NCBI GenBank assembly: GCA_964195945.1
Contig: CAXMRC010000135.1
Coordinates: forward strand, 62,001-126,000
Direction: 5' to 3'
Origin: JAAETI01 sp964195945
Lineage (GTDB): Bacteria; Actinomycetota; Acidimicrobiia; Spongiisociales; UBA5794
DNA length: 64,000 bases
The translations under genes were made by a program, and so were the position numbers. Below are positions 33,842 through 41,671 of the stretch, piece by piece; position 1 is the first letter of the stretch, and each line of letters starts with the position of its first letter. The notes below the pieces were generated by a model, which was given only the letters and a program-made list of their open reading frames with translations, had not been told where the DNA came from and searched no databases.

Positions 33842-34435
33842 GGTGGCTTTCCTCGGCTGGAGAAGACCACAACACTCTCAGGTGGAGCACCTCCGGTCTT
33901 CACTGAAGCACAAACCTACCTACCACCACGCATCCAAACCAAACGCACACAGCCAGAACTGTTACTGAAGCAACAGGCACGCACATGTGCCTGATTGATG
34001 ATGGGCGGGTCGATCCTCTCAGTTCGATTCCTCAACCTGGATTGGTATCCTGCCGAAGACTGGGCGGGCAAGCGACCTACACCAACGCGTCAGGTGAAGG
34101 CCCACAGTTGCCTCCGTGACCGTGGGCGTTCGTTGGTCTCGGCGATCTCGATTCTCCCCGTCACTCTGAATGAGGGGTCCCGGCCACCCGTATGCGTCGA
34201 TCTGGGTGAGGCCACGGCCGCCGCTGGTCTGTCCGTTTGGGCAGTCATCGTCAACAATGCTCTGCGTGTAGCGGTCGAGTCCACCGCGTTGATGGGACTT
34301 GGTCTGAGGTGATTCCTGGTCGCCTAGCTCTTCGGTATTGACGAGTACGGGCCGACTCGGGAGAAGTCGGCGGTGTACGTCGGGATGGGTTCCGTGCCGG
34401 TGGGTTTTGTCACAGCGAGCTCATAAGTTGGTCTC
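33842..34435. other. Gene-poor stretch before dprA copy 2
   Basis: About 590 nt with no gene I can support. It holds a short repeat at 33981-34007 (GCACATGTGCCTGATTGATG then ATGGG) matching 33431-33457. A 105-codon plus-strand frame (33995-34312) has no recognisable motif and no ribosome site. The final 30 bases carry the TTGTCACAGC motif and a TAAGTT box like the comM promoter region. Confidence 0.45.
34407..34416 (+). promoter_or_regulatory. TTGTCAC motif before the comM remnant-dprA locus
   Basis: TTGTCACAGC lies 19 nt before the remnant ATG, the same spacing as before full comM. It suggests that the duplicated locus retains its promoter and that dprA is still expressed from it. Confidence 0.45.
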
Positions 34436-34564
34436 ATGCTTGCTCATCTTTCTTCTGTTGTTCTCGTTGGCGTCGAGCCACGTCCAGTGCGTGTTGAGGC
34501 GTTTGTGGGTGGTCGCGGCCCAAGCTTTCAGCTGAGGCAGATTGCTTATCGGGGCCAGCCATGA
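34436..34564 (+). pseudogene. comM: ComM remnant: 42-codon in-frame deletion product
   Basis: The frame begins MLAHLSSVVLVGVEPRPVRV and EAFVGGRGPSFQ, matching the ComM N-terminus, then jumps to LRQIAYRGQP, matching the ComM C-terminus (ALAYRGQR). About 450 internal codons are missing, but frame, start and stop are kept, and the TGA overlaps the dprA ATG as ATGA. It has no ATPase motif. It could serve as a translated leader that carries ribosomes onto dprA. Confidence 0.85.
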
Positions 34565-35610
34565 GGGACGCCAGGCTCCAGGTCGCCTTTGGCGGTCTTC
34601 ACCCGGACCGGGTGCGTGGTCTATACGTCGACCACGGACCGGTCGGGACATTGCGACGTCTCGAAGCGGGGGCGATCAAGACAACCGCTCGGGTCCGCAC
34701 CGCGGTTGCGGTCCCCGCCGAGACGAGAAGACAGGAACTCGATGCCGCTGGTATCTCGGTCATCTATCGGGGAGAAGCGCGATACCCGGAAGGGCTTGCC
34801 GGACTCCCCGATGCTCCAGACTTGTTGTTCGTCAGAGGCGATCTTGTCGACACGCCTGCGGTTGCTGTGGTAGGTACCCGCCGCTGCACCTCCTACGGGC
34901 GGCGCATAGCCGAGATCTACGGGCGAGCCATTGCCGCAGCCGGTTGGCCGGTCGTCAGCGGACTAGCGAGAGGGGTTGACGGGGCGGCCCACCAAGGAAC
35001 GGTCGCCGTCGGTGGCATCGGGATCGCCGTCTTGGGCTCCGGTATCGATGTCATGTACCCCAGGGAACACGCCGACCTTGCCAGGGGCCTCATTTCAAAC
35101 GGCGGCGCCGTCATCAGCGAAGCACCCCCAGGCTCGCCACCCGAAGCATGGCGATTCCCACCGCGGAATCGAATTATCAGCGGCTTGGTGGGCGCAGTTG
35201 TCGTTGTGGAGGCAACGGTGAAAGGTGGGGCCCTCATCACGGCAGAAGCCGCGTTGCGACACGGACGCCAGGTGTTTGCGGTGCCCGGTGATATTGGAAG
35301 AGCCTCATCGGAAGGTTGCAACCTGTTGATCAGAGACGGAGCCTTCCCGGTCCTCGGTCCTGAAGACCTGCTCGAGTCGCTCGAATTGGTGCTGGGTCCG
35401 GCACCATCGACAGCAAAAGCCCAGGTCAAGCGTCACCTAGACGAACCCGACCGTGAAGTTGTCGACCTGATCGCCTCCGGTGTAAATGATGTTGACGCTT
35501 TGTTGGCGGGGGTGGCGGCCAGCCCCGGCGAAGCCCTCTCCCGATTGGGAAAATTGGAGATAGCAGGCGTGATTCAGACGGACGGGCCCGGTCGCTACAC
35601 GCTGGTCTAG
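34561..35610 (+). CDS. dprA: DNA processing protein DprA, copy 2 (intact)
   Basis: Complete 349-residue DprA, which protects incoming single-stranded DNA and loads RecA in transformation. The Rossmann-like core shows AVVGTRRCTSYGRRIAEIYG, SGLARGVDGAAHQGTVAVGG, AVLGSGIDVMYPREH and WRFPPRNRIISGLVGAVVVVEA, then GGALITAEAALRHGRQVFAVPGDI. The C-terminal winged-helix region follows. It is the only functional dprA in view; ATGA overlap links it to the comM remnant. Confidence 0.95.
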   Translation: MRDARLQVAFGGLHPDRVRGLYVDHGPVGTLRRLEAGAIKTTARVRTAVAVPAETRRQELDAAGISVIYRGEARYPEGLAGLPDAPDLLFVRGDLVDTPAVAVVGTRRCTSYGRRIAEIYGRAIAAAGWPVVSGLARGVDGAAHQGTVAVGGIGIAVLGSGIDVMYPREHADLARGLISNGGAVISEAPPGSPPEAWRFPPRNRIISGLVGAVVVVEATVKGGALITAEAALRHGRQVFAVPGDIGRASSEGCNLLIRDGAFPVLGPEDLLESLELVLGPAPSTAKAQVKRHLDEPDREVVDLIASGVNDVDALLAGVAASPGEALSRLGKLEIAGVIQTDGPGRYTLV

Positions 35611-35661
35611 GCGAGTTAGGTCGTTGACGTCGCAGACGGGAGCGGCAACGATGAAGGCTCG

Positions 35662-36543
35662 ATGGAAACCACCCTCACTCTCCCCGACGCAGTCGCCGAC
35701 TTCGTATACCGCATAGAAGTCGAGCGGGGGCTTTCGCCACATACGATTGCGGCCTACGAACTGGATCTAGGCCAATTCATGGAATTCTGCGAAAGGATGG
35801 GTTCCGCAGATATCCCTGATGTGAATCGGCGGACCATTCGTCGCTACATGTCGCATCTGACCACCAGGGGATACTCGAGACGCTCCATTGCCAGGAAGAT
35901 TTCTGCGGTGCGTTCCTTTTTCAACGATGCCGCCCGTCGGGGACTAGTGCCCGCCAACCCGGCAGAAGGCATCCGTCAGCCGAAGCGGCCCGCACTGCTA
36001 CCGAAAGCTCTTCCAGCACGCAGCTTGGCTGTGTCGCTCGACGGTATGGTCGGCGAAGAACCTGTAGACAGGCGAGACCGGGCGATTCTCGAACTGCTTT
36101 ATGCGTCTGGTATCCGAGTCTCCGAACTCGCCTCGCTACAAGTGGGCGATATCGGCTCGGGAGATCTGTTGCGGGTCGTTGGCAAGGGAGGAAAAGAGCG
36201 GATGGTGCCGATCAATACGCAGGCAAGGCGGGCTATTTCGGCCTATGTGAGCGAAGGTCGGCCGAAACTCGTCGGAGATCAGGCATACTCTGCCCTGTGG
36301 GTAGGTGTCCGTGGTGGGCCCTTGGACACGAGAGGAGTCAGGAGAGTGGTGCAAAAACGCTTGGGGACATTCCCGCATGCGTTGCGTCACTCCTTTGCAA
36401 CTCACCTTCTCGAAGGGGGAGCAGACTTGCGATCGGTCCAGGAGCTTTTGGGCCACGTTGAACTTGCGACCACTCAGATTTACACTGCCGTTTCCCGCCG
36501 GCATCTCCGGTCTACCTATGAAAGAAGCCACCCGCGTGCCTGA
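35662..36543 (+). CDS. xerC: Tyrosine recombinase XerC
   Basis: A 293-residue site-specific recombinase for resolving chromosome dimers at dif. All catalytic residues are visible: Arg in ASGIRVSELASL, Lys in VGKGGKERMVPI, HALRHSFATHLLEGGADLRSVQELLGH (His, Arg, His) and Tyr in TTQIYTAVS. The SAM-like N-terminal domain (FVYRIEVERGLSPHTIAAYELDL) is typical. Its place after dprA and before the sigma factor is the common actinobacterial order, so it is not an island integrase. Confidence 0.94.
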   Translation: METTLTLPDAVADFVYRIEVERGLSPHTIAAYELDLGQFMEFCERMGSADIPDVNRRTIRRYMSHLTTRGYSRRSIARKISAVRSFFNDAARRGLVPANPAEGIRQPKRPALLPKALPARSLAVSLDGMVGEEPVDRRDRAILELLYASGIRVSELASLQVGDIGSGDLLRVVGKGGKERMVPINTQARRAISAYVSEGRPKLVGDQAYSALWVGVRGGPLDTRGVRRVVQKRLGTFPHALRHSFATHLLEGGADLRSVQELLGHVELATTQIYTAVSRRHLRSTYERSHPRA

Positions 36544-37315
36544 ACGCGCCGAACCCGAACTCCAGAACCTCTGGAAAGAATTCAAAGACAAAGCAGATCC
36601 CCAAGCGCGTGACGGGCTCATCCTCCACTATGCGGCTCTGGTGAAATTCGTAGCAGGCAGGCTCAAAGCCGGTCTGCCACGCAGCGTTGATCCACAGGAC
36701 CTGGTCTCGTACGGGACCTTCGGGCTCATCGACGCCATCGACAAGTTTGAACCCGAGCGCGGGTACAAATTCGAGACCTATGCGGTGAACCGAATCAAGG
36801 GAGCCATCCTTGACGAGCTGCGTGCTCTCGACTGGGTACCCCGCTCCGTACGTGCTCGGGCCAGAGAGATTCAGCGCAGCCTTGGTGAGATGGAGCATCG
36901 CCTGCAGCGCAGCCCGAGTGATGAAGAGCTCGCTGAGCACATGAACATGGACACAGAGGTGCTCCAGGATCGTCTCGGCGAAATCGCAACACTTGGAATC
37001 ATGGCCCTCGACGATCTGCTCAATCCCGGAGAGCGCGACTCATCAACGATGGGTGAGATCCTCGCTGATCCGGCTGCCGCCGATCCCAGCGGCTCGTTCG
37101 AGCAGGAAGAGACCCGGTATTTGCTCGTCGATGCGGTGAACCGCCTCTCCGATCGGGAGCGTCTCGTGGTCACGTTGTACTACTACGAAGGTTTGACGCT
37201 TGCGGAAATCGGCAAGGTTCTCACCGTGACCGAATCTCGAGTGTGTCAGATCCACACCAAGGCAGTCATGAGCCTGCGCAACCGTCTCATGGAGCCCCCC
37301 TCCCGCCGCGCCTAG
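36518..37315 (+). CDS. RNA polymerase sigma factor, WhiG/FliA type
   Basis: A 265-residue sigma-70 family factor. Region 2: DLVSYGTFGLIDAIDKFEPERGYKFETYAVNRIKGAILDELRALDWVPRSVR; region 4: LSDRERLVVTLYYYEGLTLAEIGKVLTVTESRVCQIHTKAV. This is the FliA/WhiG class, controlling sporulation in Streptomyces or motility elsewhere. No flagellar genes are in view, so its regulon is unknown. ATG 36518 overlaps xerC by 26 bp; GTG 36536 is an alternative. Confidence 0.93.
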   Translation: MKEATRVPERAEPELQNLWKEFKDKADPQARDGLILHYAALVKFVAGRLKAGLPRSVDPQDLVSYGTFGLIDAIDKFEPERGYKFETYAVNRIKGAILDELRALDWVPRSVRARAREIQRSLGEMEHRLQRSPSDEELAEHMNMDTEVLQDRLGEIATLGIMALDDLLNPGERDSSTMGEILADPAAADPSGSFEQEETRYLLVDAVNRLSDRERLVVTLYYYEGLTLAEIGKVLTVTESRVCQIHTKAVMSLRNRLMEPPSRRA

Positions 37316-37362
37316 ATTCGCCTACCCACAAGTGCAGGCTGGCTCTTTGCGTACGCCGTGAG

Positions 37363-37491
37363 TACTATCCGCTGCCAAATACACACGGCCACTGCAATCT
37401 CCGAAGGTCGGGGTTTCGCCCCGCGGAGGCACGAGAACGTCTAGTTGTTCTTGCAGGGTGGTCGGAGGACTAACCAAAACAGGAGGAACGC
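37363..37491 (+). promoter_or_regulatory. rpsB promoter and leader
   Basis: TACTAT (37363-37368) is a -10-like box. The leader of about 115 nt contains a CGGGG-TTTCG-CCCCG hairpin near 37413 and ends in AGGAGGAACGC before the ATG. A structured rpsB leader could support S2 autoregulation. Confidence 0.4.
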
Positions 37492-38256
37492 ATGGCAGTC
37501 TCTATGCGCGAATTGCTCGAGGCCGGCGTCCATTTTGGACACCAGACCCAACGCTGGAACCCGAAGATGCGCCCGTACATCTTCACCGAACGCAACGGTA
37601 TCCACATCGTTGACCTACGTATGACCGTTTCCCAAGCAGATCGTGCGTACGAATTGGTGAAAGAGGCGACCACCAAGGGTGGGACGATTCTGTTCGTCGG
37701 AACAAAGAAGCAGGCCCAGGATGCCGTCCGCAAGGCAGCCGAAGCCTGCGACATGCCCTATGTCAACCATCGTTGGCTTGGCGGCATGCTCACCAACTTC
37801 CAGACGATCCATCGCCGGATCATGTACATGCGCGAACTAGAGCGCATGGATACCTCTGGCGAGATGGAAGCTTTGCCAAAGAAAGAGCGTCTCCGGCTTC
37901 GCCGCGAAATGGCGAAGCTTCAGGCCACCCTCGGCGGTGTGCGCGATATGCACAAGACCCCTGAGGTGGTGTTCATCATCGACATCAACGAAGAGCACAT
38001 CGCGGTATCTGAGGCAGCCCGTCTCAAGATCCCGATCATTGCTCTTGTCGACACCAACTGCGACCCGGATCTCATCGATCTGGTGATCCCAGGCAACGAC
38101 GACGCCATCCGCGCCGCGTACCTACTGTCGAATTCGATGGCGGAAGCGGCCGCCACCGGACGTGAGCTGTTCCAGGCCACCAAGAAAGACAAAGAAGCCT
38201 CCAAGAAGCCAGCGAAAGCTGCTGTGGCGGCCAGAGACGAAGCATCCAAGGAGTAA
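37492..38256 (+). CDS. rpsB: 30S ribosomal protein S2
   Basis: S2 (254 aa), needed for S1 and tmRNA function on the 30S platform. Motifs: LLEAGVHFGHQTQRWNPKM, KPYIF-like RPYIFTERNGIHIVDL, YVNHRWLGGMLTNFQTI, and PIIALVDTNCDPDLIDLVIPGNDDAIR. A Lys/Ala-rich tail follows. The AGGAGG site is strong. tsf lies 6 nt downstream, the universal order. Confidence 0.98.
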   Translation: MAVSMRELLEAGVHFGHQTQRWNPKMRPYIFTERNGIHIVDLRMTVSQADRAYELVKEATTKGGTILFVGTKKQAQDAVRKAAEACDMPYVNHRWLGGMLTNFQTIHRRIMYMRELERMDTSGEMEALPKKERLRLRREMAKLQATLGGVRDMHKTPEVVFIIDINEEHIAVSEAARLKIPIIALVDTNCDPDLIDLVIPGNDDAIRAAYLLSNSMAEAAATGRELFQATKKDKEASKKPAKAAVAARDEASKE

Positions 38257-38262
38257 CGAGCA

Positions 38263-38883
38263 ATGGCCAACATCACAGCCAAGGATGTGCAGGCACTTCG
38301 TGCCTCCACCGGCACCGGCATGATGGACGCAAAACGCGCCCTGCAGGATGCAGACGGCGATCTCGGGAAGGCAAAGGACCTGCTTCGCGAACGCGGTCTC
38401 GCCGCGGCTTCCAAGCGTTCCGCCCGCTCACAGAGCGAAGGCATCATCGGTTCTTACCTGCACCAGCAGTCGGGCCGACCGATAATCGGCGTAATGGTCG
38501 AACTCGCATGTGAGACCGACTTTGTCGCCAAGACCGAAGTCTTTCAGGAAGCCGCCAACGACATTGCCATGCACGTCGCAGCTGCACAGCCGGGATGGGT
38601 CAATCGTGAGGCGGTTCCCGTCGAGGTTCTTGACAAAGAGCGTGAGCTCATCGCGGCCCAAGCTCGCAATGAAGGCAAGCCCGACAACATCATCGAAAGA
38701 ATTGTCGACGGCCGCATCAATTCGTTCTACAAAGACAATGTTCTCAACGATCAAGTCTTCGTGCGCACCGAAAAGTACGACGGGACTGTTGGCGATATGG
38801 TGAAGGAATTGGCTTCATCACTAGGGGAGAACATCTCCGTCAACAGGTTCGAGCGTCTTCAGGTCGGCGAAGCAGCGGAGTAG
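38263..38883 (+). CDS. tsf: Elongation factor Ts (short form)
   Basis: Nucleotide exchange factor for EF-Tu. The UBA-like start VQALRASTGTGMMDAKRALQDADGDLGKAKDLLRERG and the key VELACETDFVAKTEVFQEAANDIAMHVAA (TDFV contacts EF-Tu) are complete. At 206 residues it is shorter than the roughly 270-280 usual in Actinomycetota and near the Thermus size, consistent with one core subdomain instead of two. It lies between rpsB and pyrH. Confidence 0.96.
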   Translation: MANITAKDVQALRASTGTGMMDAKRALQDADGDLGKAKDLLRERGLAAASKRSARSQSEGIIGSYLHQQSGRPIIGVMVELACETDFVAKTEVFQEAANDIAMHVAAAQPGWVNREAVPVEVLDKERELIAAQARNEGKPDNIIERIVDGRINSFYKDNVLNDQVFVRTEKYDGTVGDMVKELASSLGENISVNRFERLQVGEAAE

Positions 38884-38888
38884 TCGCG

Positions 38889-39593
38889 ATGGGCAGACGA
38901 GTAGTCCTCAAACTATCTGGTGAGGCCTTCGCCGATCAGGAACTCAACTACGGCATAGATCCGATCATTGTCGACCGGGTCGCGACCGAGATAGCCCAGG
39001 TGCTCGCCGAGGGCTACCAAATCGCGATCGTGGTGGGCGGGGGCAACATATTCCGCGGTCTTAGCTCAGCGGCGAAGGGCATGGATCGGGCTAACGCCGA
39101 CTACATGGGCATGCTGGCCACCGTGATCAATGCGCTCGCGCTGCGGGACGCATTGGAGCGAGCCGGTGCTCCCACCAGAGTGCAAACAGCGATCAACATC
39201 CAGGAAGTTGCCGAGCCTTACATCCGATTGCGCGCAATTCGGCATCTTGAAAAGGGCAGGGTCGTGATCTTCGCCGCCGGGACCGGTAATCCGTTCTTCA
39301 CAACCGACACAACCGCTGCTCTCCGGGCAGCTGAAGTGGGAGCGGAGGTCGTCCTCAAAGCAACCAAGGTCGACGGTGTCTATAGCTCCGATCCGATGTT
39401 GGATCCTGATGCGGTGCTGCTCGAGACCTTGACCTACATGGAGGTGCTGTCGCAGCAGCTTCGGGTGATGGACTCGACTGCCATTACGATGTGCATGGAC
39501 AACGATATACCGATTCGGGTGTTCAACCTGGCAACGCCGGGGAACATCAGATCGGCGGTCCGTGGAGAATCGATCGGAACCCGAGTTCACTGA
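38889..39593 (+). CDS. pyrH: UMP kinase
   Basis: Hexameric amino-acid-kinase-fold enzyme (234 aa) converting UMP to UDP. Motifs: VVLKLSGEAFAD at the start, IVVGGGNIFRG, DYMGMLATVINALAL, FAAGTGNPFFTTDTTAALRA, and KATKVDGVYSSDP. It takes UMP from the Upp salvage route among others. It begins 5 nt after tsf; frr follows. Confidence 0.97.
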   Translation: MGRRVVLKLSGEAFADQELNYGIDPIIVDRVATEIAQVLAEGYQIAIVVGGGNIFRGLSSAAKGMDRANADYMGMLATVINALALRDALERAGAPTRVQTAINIQEVAEPYIRLRAIRHLEKGRVVIFAAGTGNPFFTTDTTAALRAAEVGAEVVLKATKVDGVYSSDPMLDPDAVLLETLTYMEVLSQQLRVMDSTAITMCMDNDIPIRVFNLATPGNIRSAVRGESIGTRVH

Positions 39594-39602
39594 GGTGAGG
39601 CT

Positions 39603-40154
39603 GTGATCGACGAACTGTTAGTGGAAGCAAAAGGCAAGATGGACCAAGCGATCACGCACACAGTCGATGAGTTCGGCACAGTGCGGACAGGGCGGGCCAA
39701 CCCCGGCCTACTCCATCGCATTGTGGTCGACTACTACGGGACTCAGACACCGCTGCAGCAGATCGCAGGGTTCAGCGTCCCCGAGGCGCGAATGCTGGTG
39801 GTGCAGCCCTATGACAAGTCGTCGATTTCGGCAATAGAGAAAGCCATCATGGTTGCCGATCTGGGACTCAATCCCTCCAACGACGGCAATGTGATCCGTC
39901 TGTCTTTCCCCCAGTTGACCGAAGAACGCCGCAGGGACCTGATTCGGATGGTTCGTCACCTGGCAGAGGATGGGCGGGTCGCGATTCGCAACGTGCGCAG
40001 GCACATCAAGGACGATATCGAGTCGCTCGAGGGTGACGTATCAGAAGATGATGTGCGACGCGCAGAGAAAATCCTGCAAGAGATGACCGACACCCACGTT
40101 CACAAGATCGATGGGATTCTGGCGAACAAGGAAGAAGAACTGCTCGAGGTCTGA
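39603..40154 (+). CDS. frr: Ribosome recycling factor
   Basis: RRF (183 aa) splits post-termination ribosomes with EF-G. The three-helix bundle motifs are present: TVRTGRANPGLLHRIVVDYYGTQTPLQQIA, MLVVQPYDKSSISAIEKAI, and LTEERRRDLIRMVRHLAEDGRVAIRNVRR. GTG start 9 nt after pyrH with GAGGTGAGG upstream. Full length. Confidence 0.97.
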   Translation: MIDELLVEAKGKMDQAITHTVDEFGTVRTGRANPGLLHRIVVDYYGTQTPLQQIAGFSVPEARMLVVQPYDKSSISAIEKAIMVADLGLNPSNDGNVIRLSFPQLTEERRRDLIRMVRHLAEDGRVAIRNVRRHIKDDIESLEGDVSEDDVRRAEKILQEMTDTHVHKIDGILANKEEELLEV

Positions 40155-40189
40155 ACCTCAGTGGTTCACCGGGAACTGGAGGAGATAGC

Positions 40190-41671
40190 GTGGCTCGTCG
40201 TGACGATGGGGACGACATAACCGCATCGGACGATGATGACGGAAGCCTTGCCGATGAGCTCTCTCCAGAGGATGAGTTCCGGGACTGGGTAGCCGAATCC
40301 GAAGCCCTGCCAGCTGTCACCGAAAGTGATAAGTCAGGCTGGTTCGGACGCGTATTCGGGCGAAGCAAAGCGGCATCCGGTGAGGACTCAGCTGTCGCGG
40401 CCGAACCAGAAGACGAGCCTGAGTCGATTGAACCCGGCTCAATAATTGCCGTCGGATCGGACGGGCCCAGGCCAGCCGCCATTGCAGACGACGACCGTAG
40501 CGAACCGCCGGCGGGGCTCCCCGACGTTGACACTGCCGACAGCGTGGAAGGCGAAGCAACCGACGATTCGGCTGAACCAGAGCCTGTTTCGGGGCAGCCC
40601 TCCTTTGCCGACCTCTGGGGTGACCCGTCAGACGTTGACCCTGATGCGCCCGTGAGCGATTTCGACTCGTTTACAAGCGACGATTACCTGCAAGCTACGA
40701 CTCGTGAGTACATCGATCTGGCCGAATCGGTTGCCAGGGCCAAAGAAGAGGGCACAGAGCAGATCGCAGTATCGGCGGAAATGCCCGGCCTCGAGAGAGG
40801 GCTTGTCGGGCTGGATGACGTAGTTTCTGCGGAAGGCGGTCCGGCGACTTCAGACGTGATCGAGCCACCATCACCATCGGATTTGCCGATGAGAGTGTTG
40901 ACCGCCATCGGGCTTCTCGTGCTATTTGCCGCATCGCTGCTGTCTCCATATGGCATCGGGGCCCTGATCTTTGCGGTTCTTGCGGTCTCGGCAGGCGAGC
41001 TCTTCGCAGCTTTGATCCGTGGCGGGTATCGGCCGTTGTCCATCTTCGGCTTTCTTGGGATCGCCGGAGCTCTGCTCGGCACGTGGGCGTCAGGGCCGGT
41101 AGCGGTGCCGATAGCGTTGCTGCTGACCGCAATTGCGGTATTCCTCTTTTACGCAACTGTTCCAGGGCGGCGCTCTGCTCTGGAGAACGCAACGCTGACA
41201 ATTCTGGTCACGGCCTGGATCGGTGGGCTCGGGGGGTTCGCTTTCGACTACCTCGAATCGCCGGATTATGTCTGGCTGGTCCTTGCGCTTGTGATCACCG
41301 TTGCCGCGATGGACGTTGGCCAGTATTTCATCGGTCGTCGCGTTGGTCGCCGCCCGCTTGCTCCTGTCGTGTCGCCGAAGAAGACAATCGAGGGCTACGT
41401 AGCCGGCGTCATCGTGGCCATCAGCGTCGGTGCAGCATTCGCATGGGCGGAGCCTTTCGAGTTGGCCGACGGACTTCTCATTGGTGCGGTGGTCGCAATC
41501 GTTAGCCCGATAGGTGATCTCGCCGTTTCGGTGTTGAAGCGTGCGCTCGGAGTCAAAGATATGGGCTACATCCTGCCAGGGCACGGCGGTGCGCTCGACA
41601 GAATCGACGCCATGATCATTACGATCCCTGCCCTGTGGATTGCCTACTCCTGGATGGGATTGCTCAACTGA
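40190..41671 (+). CDS. cdsA: Phosphatidate cytidylyltransferase with acidic N-terminal extension
   Basis: Makes CDP-diacylglycerol. Residues about 240-493 have eight or so helices and the signature MGYILPGHGGALDRIDAMI, preceded by VSPKKTIEGYVAG and DVGQYFIGRRVGRRPLAPV. The first about 230 residues are very acidic, rich in Asp, Glu, Ser and Pro, and lack membrane segments; most CdsA proteins (about 270-300 aa) do not have this. It may tether partners or shield the enzyme. Confidence 0.94.
   Translation: MARRDDGDDITASDDDDGSLADELSPEDEFRDWVAESEALPAVTESDKSGWFGRVFGRSKAASGEDSAVAAEPEDEPESIEPGSIIAVGSDGPRPAAIADDDRSEPPAGLPDVDTADSVEGEATDDSAEPEPVSGQPSFADLWGDPSDVDPDAPVSDFDSFTSDDYLQATTREYIDLAESVARAKEEGTEQIAVSAEMPGLERGLVGLDDVVSAEGGPATSDVIEPPSPSDLPMRVLTAIGLLVLFAASLLSPYGIGALIFAVLAVSAGELFAALIRGGYRPLSIFGFLGIAGALLGTWASGPVAVPIALLLTAIAVFLFYATVPGRRSALENATLTILVTAWIGGLGGFAFDYLESPDYVWLVLALVITVAAMDVGQYFIGRRVGRRPLAPVVSPKKTIEGYVAGVIVAISVGAAFAWAEPFELADGLLIGAVVAIVSPIGDLAVSVLKRALGVKDMGYILPGHGGALDRIDAMIITIPALWIAYSWMGLLN

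Noticed and set aside
35662..36543. Tyrosine recombinase as integrase of the island
   Set aside because: Its position between dprA and the sigma factor and its sequence fit housekeeping XerC.
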